Positions 26,079 to 33,959 of a stretch of DNA of 64,000 bases are shown piece after piece. A program made the translations under genes and the position numbers. Each line of letters starts with the position of its first letter. Within the stretch, counting starts at the first letter, position 1. The notes beneath the pieces are model-generated. The model made no database searches and was not told the origin of the DNA. It worked only from the letters and a program-made list of their open reading frames with translations. Source of the stretch: JAVVHH01 sp965199585 (GTDB taxonomy: Bacteria; Pseudomonadota; Alphaproteobacteria; Acetobacterales; Acetobacteraceae); NCBI GenBank assembly GCA_965199585.1, contig CBDASI010000001.1:4037-68036 (forward strand). Direction: 5' to 3'.

Positions 26079-26240
26079 TCAGAACTGCGACAAGCCGCCG
26101 TCGATGACGAGTTCCGTTCCGGTCACGTCGGCGCTGTCGCCGCTTGCGAGGAACAGAGCGGCCCGGGCGACCTCGTCGGCCTCGCCGAAGCGTTGCGGCG
26201 TCACTCGTCCCTCGCCCCCCTCGGGAAACGGTCTAACCCG
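26079..26240 (-). pseudogene. SDR dehydrogenase remnant, C-terminal end only
   Basis: The minus strand reads VTPQRFGEADEVARAALFL, ASGDSADVTGTELVIDGG and then SQF and a stop at 26079-26081, the canonical end of an SDR. The cofactor motif and the YxxxK motif are absent upstream, where the frame runs into the downstream end of the reductase gene. About 390 bases between the MFS start and the reductase contain only this remnant. It is probably a deletion scar. Confidence 0.7.
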
Positions 26241-26877
26241 CGGCGGGGCGAGCCGTCATGTCAGCGAACACCAGCGCCTGGCGCCAACCCGCTGGACTCG
26301 TCTTCATGGCCTGGCGGAACGCGTCGGCCATGGTCTCGGCGAGCCACGCCGCTTCCAGCCCGCCGAGATCGACTGCGCCCAATCCAGCGTCCGCCGCCAG
26401 CGTGGCAGCGACCGACTTTGCCGCGGCGTCGTCCCCGGCGAGGAACGCCTGGGCTCCGGACGCGCGCAGCCGCTCGGGGTCCTCCCTCAGGATCCGCATC
26501 ACCACGGTGTTGAACGCTTTCACCACGCGCGCGCCCGGCGCGGCCGCCTGGAGCTGCTCGGCAAGACTCGGCGCCGTGGGGCGTGCTGAAGCGTAGTTGC
26601 CGGACGGTCCGGGCTCTCGATTGTTCGGATCGAGCAGGATCTTGCCGGCGAGCCCGCCCGGGTCGGCGGGCATGACCCCGCGCGCCGTCCACAGCACGAC
26701 ATCGCCGAAGGCCGCCGCGCCTTCCTGCGTCGTCGCGCGCGCACCGGCAAGGCCGGCGGCGGCCCGGGTCGCCCGCGCGGCGTCGCGCGAGCCGAACGCG
26801 ACCTCGTGGCCCGCCCGCGCCCAAACGGCCCCCAAGGTCTCTCCGACCGACCCGACACCCACGATGCCAATGCGCAT
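26233..26877 (-). CDS. NADPH-dependent F420 reductase-like / NADP oxidoreductase
   Basis: A 214-residue coenzyme F420-dependent NADP oxidoreductase-like protein (COG2085 family). The Rossmann motif RIGIVGVGSVGETLG is at the N-terminus, followed by the SRD segment expected for NADP preference. DPNNREPG and VKAFNTV are the substrate-side loops. The ATG at 26877 has GGAGA seven bases upstream. An ATG two codons earlier is too close to it. It is divergent from a LysR gene, the classical arrangement of regulator and target. In bacteria without F420 such proteins act as NADP-linked reductases of unknown substrate. Confidence 0.78.
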   Translation of the reverse strand: MRIGIVGVGSVGETLGAVWARAGHEVAFGSRDAARATRAAAGLAGARATTQEGAAAFGDVVLWTARGVMPADPGGLAGKILLDPNNREPGPSGNYASARPTAPSLAEQLQAAAPGARVVKAFNTVVMRILREDPERLRASGAQAFLAGDDAAAKSVAATLAADAGLGAVDLGGLEAAWLAETMADAFRQAMKTSPAGWRQALVFADMTARPAAG

Positions 26878-26981
26878 GGTCATTCTCCGTTTCCAACGCC
26901 GTTGCAGGTGAGGACGCGGGATTCGGGACGACAGGACAGTCGGTGTTGCGACTGAAGCAACGCGGTGTATCGAATGGGACC

Positions 26982-27878
26982 GTGGACACCCTGCGCGCTG
27001 CCGTCGTCATTCTCCGCGTGGCCGAAGCTGGCTCCTTTGCCGGAGCCGCGAGGCTGCTCGGCGTGACATCGGCCGCTGTCGCCCGCCTGGTGGGCCGCTT
27101 CGAGACCGCGCACGGGGCGCGCCTGTTCCGTCGCTCGACCCGCTCACTCTCCCTGACGCCCGACGGCGAGCGCTTCCTCGCCGAAGTACGGGGCCCCGCC
27201 CTCGCGCTTGCAGCAGCCGCCAACCGTTTGGGCGCGCCCGTCGGGATCGCGGGAACCGTGCGCGTGACCGCCGCCGCTTCGCTGGCTCCGACGCTGCTGG
27301 CGGCGGTGGCCCAACTGCTCGAACGTCATCCGGCGCTGCGCGTGGAGCTTGCGCTCGACGACCACTTCGCCGATCTCGGCGGCGGGCGTTGGGACGTGGC
27401 GATACGGATCGCACCCCGGATCGCCGATGCCAGCGTTCTCGCCCGGCGGCTGGCACCGCTGCCGCTCCTCACCCTCGCCGCCCCCGCCTACCTCGCCAAG
27501 CACGGTGTGCCGACGACGCCCGATGATCTCGCGACGCACCGTCTCATCGGCGTGCGCCTTCCAGCGACGGGACGCATCATGCCCTGGCTGTTCCACGCGC
27601 CGGGCGGCACCCGTCGCTTGCAACCGGATTTCGCGCTCGTCGTGGATGGCTCGGATGCGATGCGCACGGCAACCGTGCTCGGCAGCGGCATATCGCAGGC
27701 TGGCGCCGAGGGAACGGCGACGCTGCTCGCCTCGAACGATCTGGTGACGGTGCTCGACGCCCACGCGCCGCCACCTTGGACCGTGTGGATGCTGCGAGCT
27801 CCCGGTCCTGCGGGATCGGCGCTCGCTACCGTCATGGACGCTCTCGTTGCAGCCTTTCGGCCGAGAAAGGCGCCATAG
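26982..27878 (+). CDS. LysR-family transcriptional regulator
   Basis: A LysR-type regulator of about 298 residues. The winged helix-turn-helix covers residues 1-60 (VAEAGSFAGAARLLGVTSAAVARLVGRFE, read across the recognition helix). The effector-binding domain starts at GTVRVTAAASLAPTLL and contains the DVAIRIAP strand. The GTG at 26982 places VDTLRAAV at the usual distance from the HTH. A GTG at 26943 would add 13 unconserved residues. It is transcribed away from the NADP oxidoreductase gene, with about 100 bases between them, and probably controls it and itself. Ligand unknown. Confidence 0.83.
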   Translation: MDTLRAAVVILRVAEAGSFAGAARLLGVTSAAVARLVGRFETAHGARLFRRSTRSLSLTPDGERFLAEVRGPALALAAAANRLGAPVGIAGTVRVTAAASLAPTLLAAVAQLLERHPALRVELALDDHFADLGGGRWDVAIRIAPRIADASVLARRLAPLPLLTLAAPAYLAKHGVPTTPDDLATHRLIGVRLPATGRIMPWLFHAPGGTRRLQPDFALVVDGSDAMRTATVLGSGISQAGAEGTATLLASNDLVTVLDAHAPPPWTVWMLRAPGPAGSALATVMDALVAAFRPRKAP

Positions 27879-28022
27879 GTCGCGATGGTCGGACGGCCGC
27901 TCGAGGGTGACGCGGCTCGGGACACCCGCGTCGGCCGGCGCACCATTTCGATTGTCGTGGCAAACGGTTCCGTTTCTACTGGCGGCGGGCACGCCGTAAC
28001 GATGCCCGTCGAGGGGAGCGGA

Positions 28023-28928
28023 ATGAACGTCGGTTTCATCGGCCTGGGACGCATGGGCCGTCCCATGGCGTCCAACCTTTGCCGGAAAGGCTTCCGGCTG
28101 TTCGTGAACGACGTGAACCCGCTGGCGGTGGACGAGTTGGCCAAGCTGCAAGCCACGCCATGTGCCACGGTCGCCGAGGTCGTTGCGGACGCCGACATCG
28201 TCATCACCATGCTTCCCGACGCCTCGGTGGTCCGTCACGTCATGACGATGGCGGACGGCGTGTTCGCCCGCGCCAAGCCCGGCTCGATCGTCCTGGACAT
28301 GAGCACGATCGATCCCGACACGACCGATTCTCTCGTGGCGCAAGCCAAAGCCCGAGGCCTGAACTTCGTGGACGCACCCGTCGGCCGGCTGGCCAGCCAC
28401 GCCGACCGGGGCGAGAGCCTGTTCATGGTCGGTGCCGAGCCGGCCGACTTCGAACGGGTCAAGCCGTTGCTCGATGGGATGGGAAGCACGGTCCACCATT
28501 GCGGGCCACCCGGCTCGGGAACGCGCACCAAGCTGGTGAACAACTTCCTCGCTGTCTCGTCGTGCCAGATGAACGCGGAAGCCTTGTCGCTGTCCCAGCG
28601 GTTCGGCCTGGATCTCGAGCGGACGCTGGAAGTGCTCTACGGGACCACGGCGGTGAACGGCCAGTTGAAGATCGCCTGGCCGACGAAGGTCTTGGTCGGC
28701 GATGTCGAGCCCGGCTTCACCATCGACCTCGCACACAAGGACCTGACTCTCATCGTGGACGCGGCAAATGCCGCGCGGGTGCCCATGCCGATGGCGGCTG
28801 CCGCGAGGGAAGCCTTCAGCGTGGCCCGCGCCCGCGGCTTCGGTGGCCAGGATTTCTCCGCCATGGTCGACGTCGCCTGCGACGTGGCCGGGATCGACAA
28901 GCCCCGCCTCGCCCATCGCCCTGCCTGA
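28023..28928 (+). CDS. 3-Hydroxyisobutyrate dehydrogenase-family oxidoreductase
   Basis: NAD(P)-dependent beta-hydroxy-acid dehydrogenase of 301 residues. It has the Rossmann signature NVGFIGLGRMGRPMASNL at the N-terminus, the substrate-binding DAPVGR segment near 120, catalytic Lys in GTRTKLVNNF near 170, and the C-terminal helical domain (HKDLTLIVDAA). The ATG at 28023 follows AGGGGAG. A longer frame upstream has no homology. Substrates in the family include 3-hydroxyisobutyrate, tartronate semialdehyde, glyoxylate and L-threonate. The LivK-type receptor 26 bases downstream suggests uptake of its substrate. Confidence 0.83.
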   Translation: MNVGFIGLGRMGRPMASNLCRKGFRLFVNDVNPLAVDELAKLQATPCATVAEVVADADIVITMLPDASVVRHVMTMADGVFARAKPGSIVLDMSTIDPDTTDSLVAQAKARGLNFVDAPVGRLASHADRGESLFMVGAEPADFERVKPLLDGMGSTVHHCGPPGSGTRTKLVNNFLAVSSCQMNAEALSLSQRFGLDLERTLEVLYGTTAVNGQLKIAWPTKVLVGDVEPGFTIDLAHKDLTLIVDAANAARVPMPMAAAAREAFSVARARGFGGQDFSAMVDVACDVAGIDKPRLAHRPA

Positions 28929-28954
28929 CGACCAACCAACTCTGGGAGCCCGCG

Positions 28955-30187
28955 ATGCCGACGTTTCGACGTGATTTCCTGCGCGCTGCCGCCGGTTCGG
29001 CCCTGGTCCTGCCGGCGATCCGCCCTGCTGCGGCGCAACCCAAGGCGGTCGTCAAGATCGGCGTGCTCGCCGACTTCTCGGGGCTCTACCAAGACCTGCT
29101 CGGCTTGCCCGGGGTCGAGTGCGCCAAACAAGCGGTGGTCGACTTCGCGCGCTCGCATGACGGCTTCGGCGCCGAGGTGGTCTATGCCGATCACCAGAAC
29201 AAGGCGGATGTCGGCAGCGCGATCGTCCGCAACTGGTTCGATTCCGAAGGCGTGGACATGGTGATCGCGGGTCCGAACAGCGCTGTCGGGCTCGCCGTCT
29301 CCTACATTTCGAAGGAGAAGAACAAGGTCTGCATGGGCGCCGCCGTCACGGCGAGCGAGTTCACGGGCAAGGACTGCACCCCGAACACGGTCAACTGGAC
29401 CTACGACGCCTTCATGCTGTCCAAGTCGGTCGCGACGGAGATCACCAAGGCCGGTGCCAAGACCTGGTTCTTCATCTCGAGCGACAACACGTTCGGCGCC
29501 TCGCTGGAGGCTGAAACGAGCGCCTTCGTCGCCGAGGCGGGTGGCCGGGTGCTGGGCAGCTCGAAAGCGCCGCTGAGCACCATGGATTTCTCCGCCATGT
29601 TGCTGGCTGCCCAGGCGAGCGGGGCGGAAGTCCTGGCGCTGGCCGTGGGCGGCAACGACCTCATCAACGTCCTGAAGCAAGCCGCGGAGTTCGGCTTGCG
29701 CGGCAAGATGCGGATCGCCGCGCTCGTCACCTTCCTTGGCGATATCCATGGTGCCGGGTTGCAGACCATGCAGGGACTGCTGTTCACCAACAGCTTCTAC
29801 TGGGACCTGAACGACCGGACCCGCGCCTTCACCGCCCGCGTCCTGCCCAAGCTCGGCGGCACCTATCCCGGCATGACACATGCGGGATGCTACGGCATCA
29901 CGACACATTACTTGCGCGCGGCGGCTGCCATGGGTGCCGCCGATGCCAAGCGCAGCGGCCGCGCCACCGTCGCGCGCATGAAGGAGATCCCGATCGACGA
30001 CGATGCGTTCGGATCGGGCCACATCCGAGCCGACGGACGCGCCGTCATCCCGGCATACTTGCTGCAGGTGAAGCAACCGGCCGAGAGCGTTAAGCCCTGG
30101 GATTACTGCAAGGTCGTCTCGACACTCGCGCCCGAAGAAACGGTGCGGCCCCTGTCGCAAAGTGCCTGCCCGGCCGCGAAGACCTAG
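28955..30187 (+). CDS. ABC substrate-binding protein, branched-chain amino-acid (LivK) type, orphan
   Basis: Periplasmic type I receptor of 410 residues. The leader RRDFLRAAAGSALVLPAI is twin-arginine-like and ends at AAAQP. The mature part begins VVKIGVLADFSGLYQDL and contains the MVIAGPNSAVGLAVS and DNTFGASLEAE strands of the LivK family. GGGAG precedes the ATG. No LivHMGF genes follow. Downstream is only an SDR remnant. Receptors of this branch also bind aromatic acids and other carboxylates, and linkage to the hydroxy-acid dehydrogenase supports an acid ligand. Confidence 0.84.
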   Translation: MPTFRRDFLRAAAGSALVLPAIRPAAAQPKAVVKIGVLADFSGLYQDLLGLPGVECAKQAVVDFARSHDGFGAEVVYADHQNKADVGSAIVRNWFDSEGVDMVIAGPNSAVGLAVSYISKEKNKVCMGAAVTASEFTGKDCTPNTVNWTYDAFMLSKSVATEITKAGAKTWFFISSDNTFGASLEAETSAFVAEAGGRVLGSSKAPLSTMDFSAMLLAAQASGAEVLALAVGGNDLINVLKQAAEFGLRGKMRIAALVTFLGDIHGAGLQTMQGLLFTNSFYWDLNDRTRAFTARVLPKLGGTYPGMTHAGCYGITTHYLRAAAAMGAADAKRSGRATVARMKEIPIDDDAFGSGHIRADGRAVIPAYLLQVKQPAESVKPWDYCKVVSTLAPEETVRPLSQSACPAAKT

Positions 30188-30216
30188 AAAGAAGATCAAC
30201 CCGAACCGGGAAGGTT

Positions 30217-30453
30217 CGGTACTCATACGCCAAGCAGAACATCCGCGTGAACGCCGTGCTGCCCGGCAACATCGAGACGCCGATGATGGACCGCTTCACC
30301 GGCGGCGACATCCAGAGAGCGATCGACCTCGAGCCGGTCGGCCGCCTCGGCAAGCCGGAGGAGATCGCGGAGTCGGTGCTGTGGATGGCCTCGGATCTCG
30401 GCGGCTTCGTCACCGGCTCGGCGATCGTTGTCGACGGCGGCTGGTCGCTCTGA
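30217..30453 (+). pseudogene. SDR dehydrogenase remnant, C-terminal third
   Basis: The frame reads YAKQNIRVNAVLPGNIETPM, then LEPVGRLGKPEEIAESVLWM, FVTGSAIVVDGGW and a stop at 30451-30453. This is the sequence that follows the YxxxK helix in classical SDRs. Everything before it (cofactor motif, Ser and Tyr catalytic residues) is missing, and upstream DNA belongs to the receptor gene. An internal GTG or ATG could still drive a short peptide, but it would lack catalytic residues. It is unlike the SDR remnant at 26.1 kb, so it is a separate relic. Confidence 0.72.
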
Positions 30454-30481
30454 CGATCCGGCCGCACATCGGCAATAATCG

Positions 30482-30958
30482 TCAACGAGAAGGGTTGATC
30501 GCGGACGGGGGCGAGCCCGGGATCACGACCGGCCCACCGGTCTGCTCTGCCAGCAACGCTACTTTGGTGAAGCCAGCTTGGGTGATCGCCGCCATGGTCT
30601 CCATGATCCGGCCATAGCTCACCCCCTTGTCGCCGCGAACCAAGATACGGCGATCGGTTTTGTTCTGGCTGATCGCCCCGAGTTTGGGTGCGAGATCCGT
30701 CAACGTCAGCTCGGTCTCCTGCAGGAAGATCCTGCCTTCGGCGTTCACCGATACGGTCAGCGGTTCGCTGTCCTGTGCCACCGGTGCAGCGCTCGCCTTT
30801 GGCAGATCGACGGTCACGCCCGAGGTCATCAGCGGCGCGGCCACCATGAACACGATGAGCAGCACCAGCATCACATCCACCAACGGCGTGACGTTGATTT
30901 CCGCCATCGCGCGATAGCGTCCACGGCCGCCGCCGGGCTGCATGGGACCGCCCGCCAT
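30482..30958 (-). CDS. ExbD/TolR-family energy-transduction protein
   Basis: 158-residue inner-membrane protein with one N-terminal transmembrane helix that includes the functionally essential Asp (TPLVDVMLVLLIVFMVAAPL), then a periplasmic domain (LTVSVNAEGRIFLQETEL; RILVRGDKGVSYGRIMETM). ExbD/TolR pairs with ExbB/TolQ to form a proton-driven stator. Its ATG overlaps the stop of the TolQ/ExbB gene. It is the last gene of the minus-strand Ton operon. Both names are used for this family. Linkage to tonB-type genes and absence of tolA, tolB and pal favour the Exb role. Confidence 0.86.
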   Translation of the reverse strand: MAGGPMQPGGGRGRYRAMAEINVTPLVDVMLVLLIVFMVAAPLMTSGVTVDLPKASAAPVAQDSEPLTVSVNAEGRIFLQETELTLTDLAPKLGAISQNKTDRRILVRGDKGVSYGRIMETMAAITQAGFTKVALLAEQTGGPVVIPGSPPSAINPSR

Positions 30959-31686
30959 CAGCGGCGCTCCTCCGCCTGATCGTCGCTCTGGCGGGAGAGG
31001 ATGGCCGAGAACTCCGACCCGAACCCTTCGAGACGGCCGGCCAGCCGCGCCAGATCGGTGCTCAGCTTGTTGTAGGCGAGCACGGCGGGGATCGCGGCGA
31101 CCAGTCCGATCGCCGTGGCGAACAGCGCCTCCGCAATCCCCGGCGCCACCACGCTCAGATTGGTGTTCTTGCTGGTGGCGATGGCCGAGAACGACCGCAT
31201 GATGCCCCACACCGTGCCGAACAGCCCCACGAAGGGCGCCGTGGACCCGACGGAGGCCAGGAACACCATCCAGTTCTCCATGCGATCCATCTCGCGCGAC
31301 ACGGTGACGGTGATGGCCCGCTCGACACGCAACCCCACATTGCCCCGGCTCGGACCGGTGCCCGAGGCGCCCGCGCTTCGTTGCCACTCGCTCATCCCAG
31401 CGCCGAACACGGCCGCCATCGGATGGGTCGGGCGCACGCCGTCCTGCCGGTAGAGCTCGTCGAGGCTGCCGCCCGCCCAGAACCGGTCTTCGAACACGGT
31501 CGCGATCCGATTGACCCGGCGTAGGCTCAGGCTCTTCTGGAACACGATGGCCCACACCCCGACGCTCGCGGCCACGAGCAACAGCAACACCGTCTTGACC
31601 ACCCAATCGGCCTGCAGAAACAAGCCGAGCAGCGAAAGGTCGCCGCCCGTGCTCGCCAGGCTGACCGCATCGACCGTTCCGCTCAC
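30958..31686 (-). CDS. ExbB/TolQ-family proton channel
   Basis: A 242-residue membrane protein with three transmembrane segments, at about 25-45 (WVVKTVLLLLVAASVGVWAI), near 150 (GSTAPFVGLFGTVWGIM) and near 185 (EALFATAIGLVAAIPAVLAY). The conserved Thr/Pro-containing APFVGLFGTV helix is intact. The central cytoplasmic loop has the RVERAITVTVSREMDRMENW helix. It couples the proton gradient to TonB-type proteins. The gene lies 42 bases downstream of the secreted TonB-domain gene and overlaps the ExbD gene by one base, showing a single operon. Confidence 0.86.
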   Translation of the reverse strand: MSGTVDAVSLASTGGDLSLLGLFLQADWVVKTVLLLLVAASVGVWAIVFQKSLSLRRVNRIATVFEDRFWAGGSLDELYRQDGVRPTHPMAAVFGAGMSEWQRSAGASGTGPSRGNVGLRVERAITVTVSREMDRMENWMVFLASVGSTAPFVGLFGTVWGIMRSFSAIATSKNTNLSVVAPGIAEALFATAIGLVAAIPAVLAYNKLSTDLARLAGRLEGFGSEFSAILSRQSDDQAEERR

Positions 31687-31728
31687 ATCACGCTCCTCAT
31701 CCGATCCATCCGGCTGTCGATGATCCCA

Positions 31729-32658
31729 TCAGGGGGGATCACCGGCGGGAGGCTGGATGGGCGTCACCGACGAGGCGCTCCATGCGATGGCGGGAACGGT
31801 TTGAGTGGAACACGTCAAGTCGATCGTCCCGCCGCGGTTGAGAAGCTGATTAGCCTTCGCCGCATCCAGATAAACGAGTTCTATATTGCCGTTCAGACTA
31901 CTGCCCCCCTCCGGCCACACGGTATATTCCGTGAACCTCCGCGACCCTCCGCCGATCCACTCCACCCGACCCGCCCATTTCACGACCTGCCCGATCTCCA
32001 CCACCGGCGCGAGGGTGCCGAAACCGCCCTCGTAGAACTTGACCCATGGGCTGCCATCCGGCTTGCGGAAGAAGACGGCCTCGGCCGAGCTGCGGACGCC
32101 GTAGGCAGGGTGGTTCCTGATCCCCTGCGTCACCACCGTTCCGGTGCAGGATTTCTGCAGCATGGTGCTGAGGATCGCCGACCCGACCGGATTGTTCGTC
32201 ACCGTGAACGGCCTCGGGGACGAGGCCGGCGTATCGCCGGTCGGCTGATCGCGTCGGCGCGCAAGAACGTAGTGCAGAGACAAATCGATCGTGTCCGATG
32301 CGCCCGTCGGCAGCGGACGAACGAACCCGCCGCGGAACGCAGCGGCCGCGGCCGCGTCCAGCGACGGCGACCCGGAGCTTCCGACCACGTCGGCGGTCCA
32401 GATATTGCCATCGGAACGGATCGCCAGACGAAGTTTGACCGTGCCGGCCTCGTCGTTATCGGAGGCGTGCCTCGGGTAGTAGCCATGCACGTCCCACCAC
32501 GCTTGCAACTGCCTCAGGAGGTCGCGCTGAGCCGGGTTCGGCGGCTCCGCCTCGTTGGTGATGCTGAAATCCTGCGCGACGACGGGCGCGGTGCCGCCCG
32601 CCACAAGCAGCAGCACGACAGCCGCGGCGAGGCTCGCTGAAACGATCGGCATCCGCAT
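31729..32658 (-). CDS. Secreted TonB C-terminal-domain protein with extra Cys-bounded domain
   Basis: A 309-residue exported protein. Residues 1-29 are a cleavable signal peptide (VVLLLVAGGTAPVVAQD). Residues 45-135 form a TonB C-terminal domain (RQLQAWWDVHGYYPRHAS, VKLRLAIRSDGNIW, SLDAAAAAAFR) closely related to that of the neighbouring tonB. Residues 171-283 form a second domain running from CTGT to a closing Cys (LTCS), with FFRKPDGSPWVKF inside. It has no membrane anchor or proline-rich spacer, so it cannot contact ExbB like normal TonB. A similar C-terminal domain ends the M56 protease encoded 2 kb away. A 15-bp palindrome lies 45 bases upstream. Function unknown, possibly a decoy or ligand sensor. 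Confidence 0.72.
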   Translation of the reverse strand: MRMPIVSASLAAAVVLLLVAGGTAPVVAQDFSITNEAEPPNPAQRDLLRQLQAWWDVHGYYPRHASDNDEAGTVKLRLAIRSDGNIWTADVVGSSGSPSLDAAAAAAFRGGFVRPLPTGASDTIDLSLHYVLARRRDQPTGDTPASSPRPFTVTNNPVGSAILSTMLQKSCTGTVVTQGIRNHPAYGVRSSAEAVFFRKPDGSPWVKFYEGGFGTLAPVVEIGQVVKWAGRVEWIGGGSRRFTEYTVWPEGGSSLNGNIELVYLDAAKANQLLNRGGTIDLTCSTQTVPAIAWSASSVTPIQPPAGDPP

Positions 32659-32702
32659 CGGGCATTCCCCAGCTCAGGATCGGTTCGACTATCGAGCCGT
32701 GT

Positions 32703-32717
32703 GCTACGCACTGTAGC
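32703..32717. promoter_or_regulatory. BlaI-type operator GCTACGCACTGTAGC (copy 1)
   Basis: Inverted repeat GCTAC-N5-GTAGC, 45 bases upstream of the start of the secreted TonB-domain gene. It matches two other copies in front of tonB and blaI. BlaI/MecI repressors bind dyads built on TACA/TGTA half-sites, which this resembles. The assignment is inferred from repetition and position. Confidence 0.68.
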
Positions 32718-32781
32718 ATTGAATCGTCGCGTTCGGATGTCCAGGCTTTTATGGATTGCGGGCTGCATCGACGCTCGCCGA

Positions 32782-33735
32782 TCACCGGCCGCCATCCGAA
32801 GGCCGATAGTGCAGCGTCACCACGACGTCGGCCGGTTGCGGCGGCGTTCCGGCTGGCAGGGGTGGCAGGCGAGCGTTGCGGAACACCGCCAGCGCCGCGC
32901 CGTCGAGCACGCTCGATCCGGAGCTCTGGACCACCTCGATCGAGAGGACCCGGCCGTCGCCGGCGATGGCGATGTGCACCCTGACGTTGCCGCCTTGGTT
33001 GGTTTGCGAGGCCTCCCTGGGATAAAAGGAGTTCTGATCCCACCATTGTTTGAGCCGCCCCATCCAGGCCGCGCCGTTATTGGCGGCGTTGGTGCGACCG
33101 GGGCTACTTCCGCCGTCAGTCGCTCCCGTCGGCGCTTCCCCCGGGGCGGTCGTGCCGCCGGTCGGGACCGACCGGACGGGGGCGAGGCGTTGCGGCGGCG
33201 ACCGTCGGGGCGGCGGAGACGGCGCGCGCGCCGGCGGCACTGGCCGGGGTGGCGAAATCGTGCGCGGCGGCGGCGGTGGCTCCGGCGGTGGCGGTTCTGG
33301 CGACGACGGTTCTGGCCGTGGCGGCACGAGTGCCGTTGCCGGTGCTTGCGCCGGCAGGGGTATCTCGGCGGGTTGGATCGTCGTGATCGTGTCGGGCGGG
33401 GCGACGGACGCCTCGGGCGGGACCTCGGCCTGCTGAACCGGTGGCGATACGGCGGGCGCCGGTGCCGGCGGTTGAGACGCCTCGGCCGGCTCGGCGGGAA
33501 GCTCGGGAGCCGCCGGGGCCGTCGCCGCGGCCGACGCCTCGACGGGTCCTTCGGTGATGAACGCCACCGGCAGCGGGTCGGTGACCCCTGCCGGTGGCGG
33601 CAGCGACGGCCTCATGAGTAGGGCGCCGAGGGCAGCCAAGTGCAGGCAAAGCGAAAGAAGGAGCAGCCAGCCCGATCTGTCGGGCTGATGCAGACTCATC
33701 CCGAGGCGCTGGCGGCCTTCCGACATCGGCCCCAT
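32782..33735 (-). CDS. tonB: TonB energy-transducing protein
   Basis: A 317-residue TonB with an N-terminal anchor helix (GWLLLLSLCLHLAALGALL), a long periplasmic Pro-rich spacer (many PEPPPP-type runs, about 80-200) and a C-terminal TonB domain (RLKQWWDQNSFYPREAS, VRVHIAIAGDGRVLSIEVV, SVLDGAALAVFRNA). It transmits proton-motive energy from ExbBD to outer-membrane receptors. No receptor gene is in the window. The start is uncertain: ATGs at 33735, 33726 and 33699 and a TTG at 33753 are in frame, and 33735 is chosen for its TGAGGT upstream. The promoter region contains a GCTAC-N5-GTAGC palindrome, so BlaI-type control is likely. Confidence 0.8.
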   Translation of the reverse strand: MGPMSEGRQRLGMSLHQPDRSGWLLLLSLCLHLAALGALLMRPSLPPPAGVTDPLPVAFITEGPVEASAAATAPAAPELPAEPAEASQPPAPAPAVSPPVQQAEVPPEASVAPPDTITTIQPAEIPLPAQAPATALVPPRPEPSSPEPPPPEPPPPPRTISPPRPVPPARAPSPPPRRSPPQRLAPVRSVPTGGTTAPGEAPTGATDGGSSPGRTNAANNGAAWMGRLKQWWDQNSFYPREASQTNQGGNVRVHIAIAGDGRVLSIEVVQSSGSSVLDGAALAVFRNARLPPLPAGTPPQPADVVVTLHYRPSDGGR

Positions 33736-33862
33736 GACCAAACGAGACCTCAACGGACGTCGCCGACGATCGGCGTGGCAAACATCGCCGGGTCAACCGC
33801 CATGGCTTGCCTCCTCGCGGCCGGCTGGCCTGAACCGACCGGCCCAATCTACTCGCCGTAGT

Positions 33863-33877
33863 GCTACATCGTGTAGC
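33863..33877. promoter_or_regulatory. BlaI-type operator GCTACATCGTGTAGC (copy 2)
   Basis: Perfect six-base arms (GCTACA/TGTAGC) around three bases, located in the divergent region between tonB (minus) and blaI (plus), about 128 bases from the tonB start. It is the most symmetric of the three sites and is the likely tonB operator. Confidence 0.72.
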
Positions 33878-33924
33878 GAAAATGGCAAGCCAGTTTCCGC
33901 CGCTTGCGCGGCGTCGCGGTGGAC

Positions 33925-33939
33925 GCTACCGATCGTAGC
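33925..33939. promoter_or_regulatory. BlaI-type operator GCTACCGATCGTAGC (copy 3)
   Basis: Inverted repeat of the same pattern ending 20 bases before the blaI start, followed directly by another half-site GCTACA (33940-33945). The position fits autorepression of the blaI-blaR1 pair. Confidence 0.7.
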
Positions 33940-33959
33940 GCTACACGGATGGGTGCTCC

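Noticed and set aside
33116..33620. Pro/Gly-rich stretch in tonB as a possible tandem repeat or separate gene
   Set aside because: It is the normal proline-rich periplasmic spacer of TonB. The repeats are irregular at DNA level.
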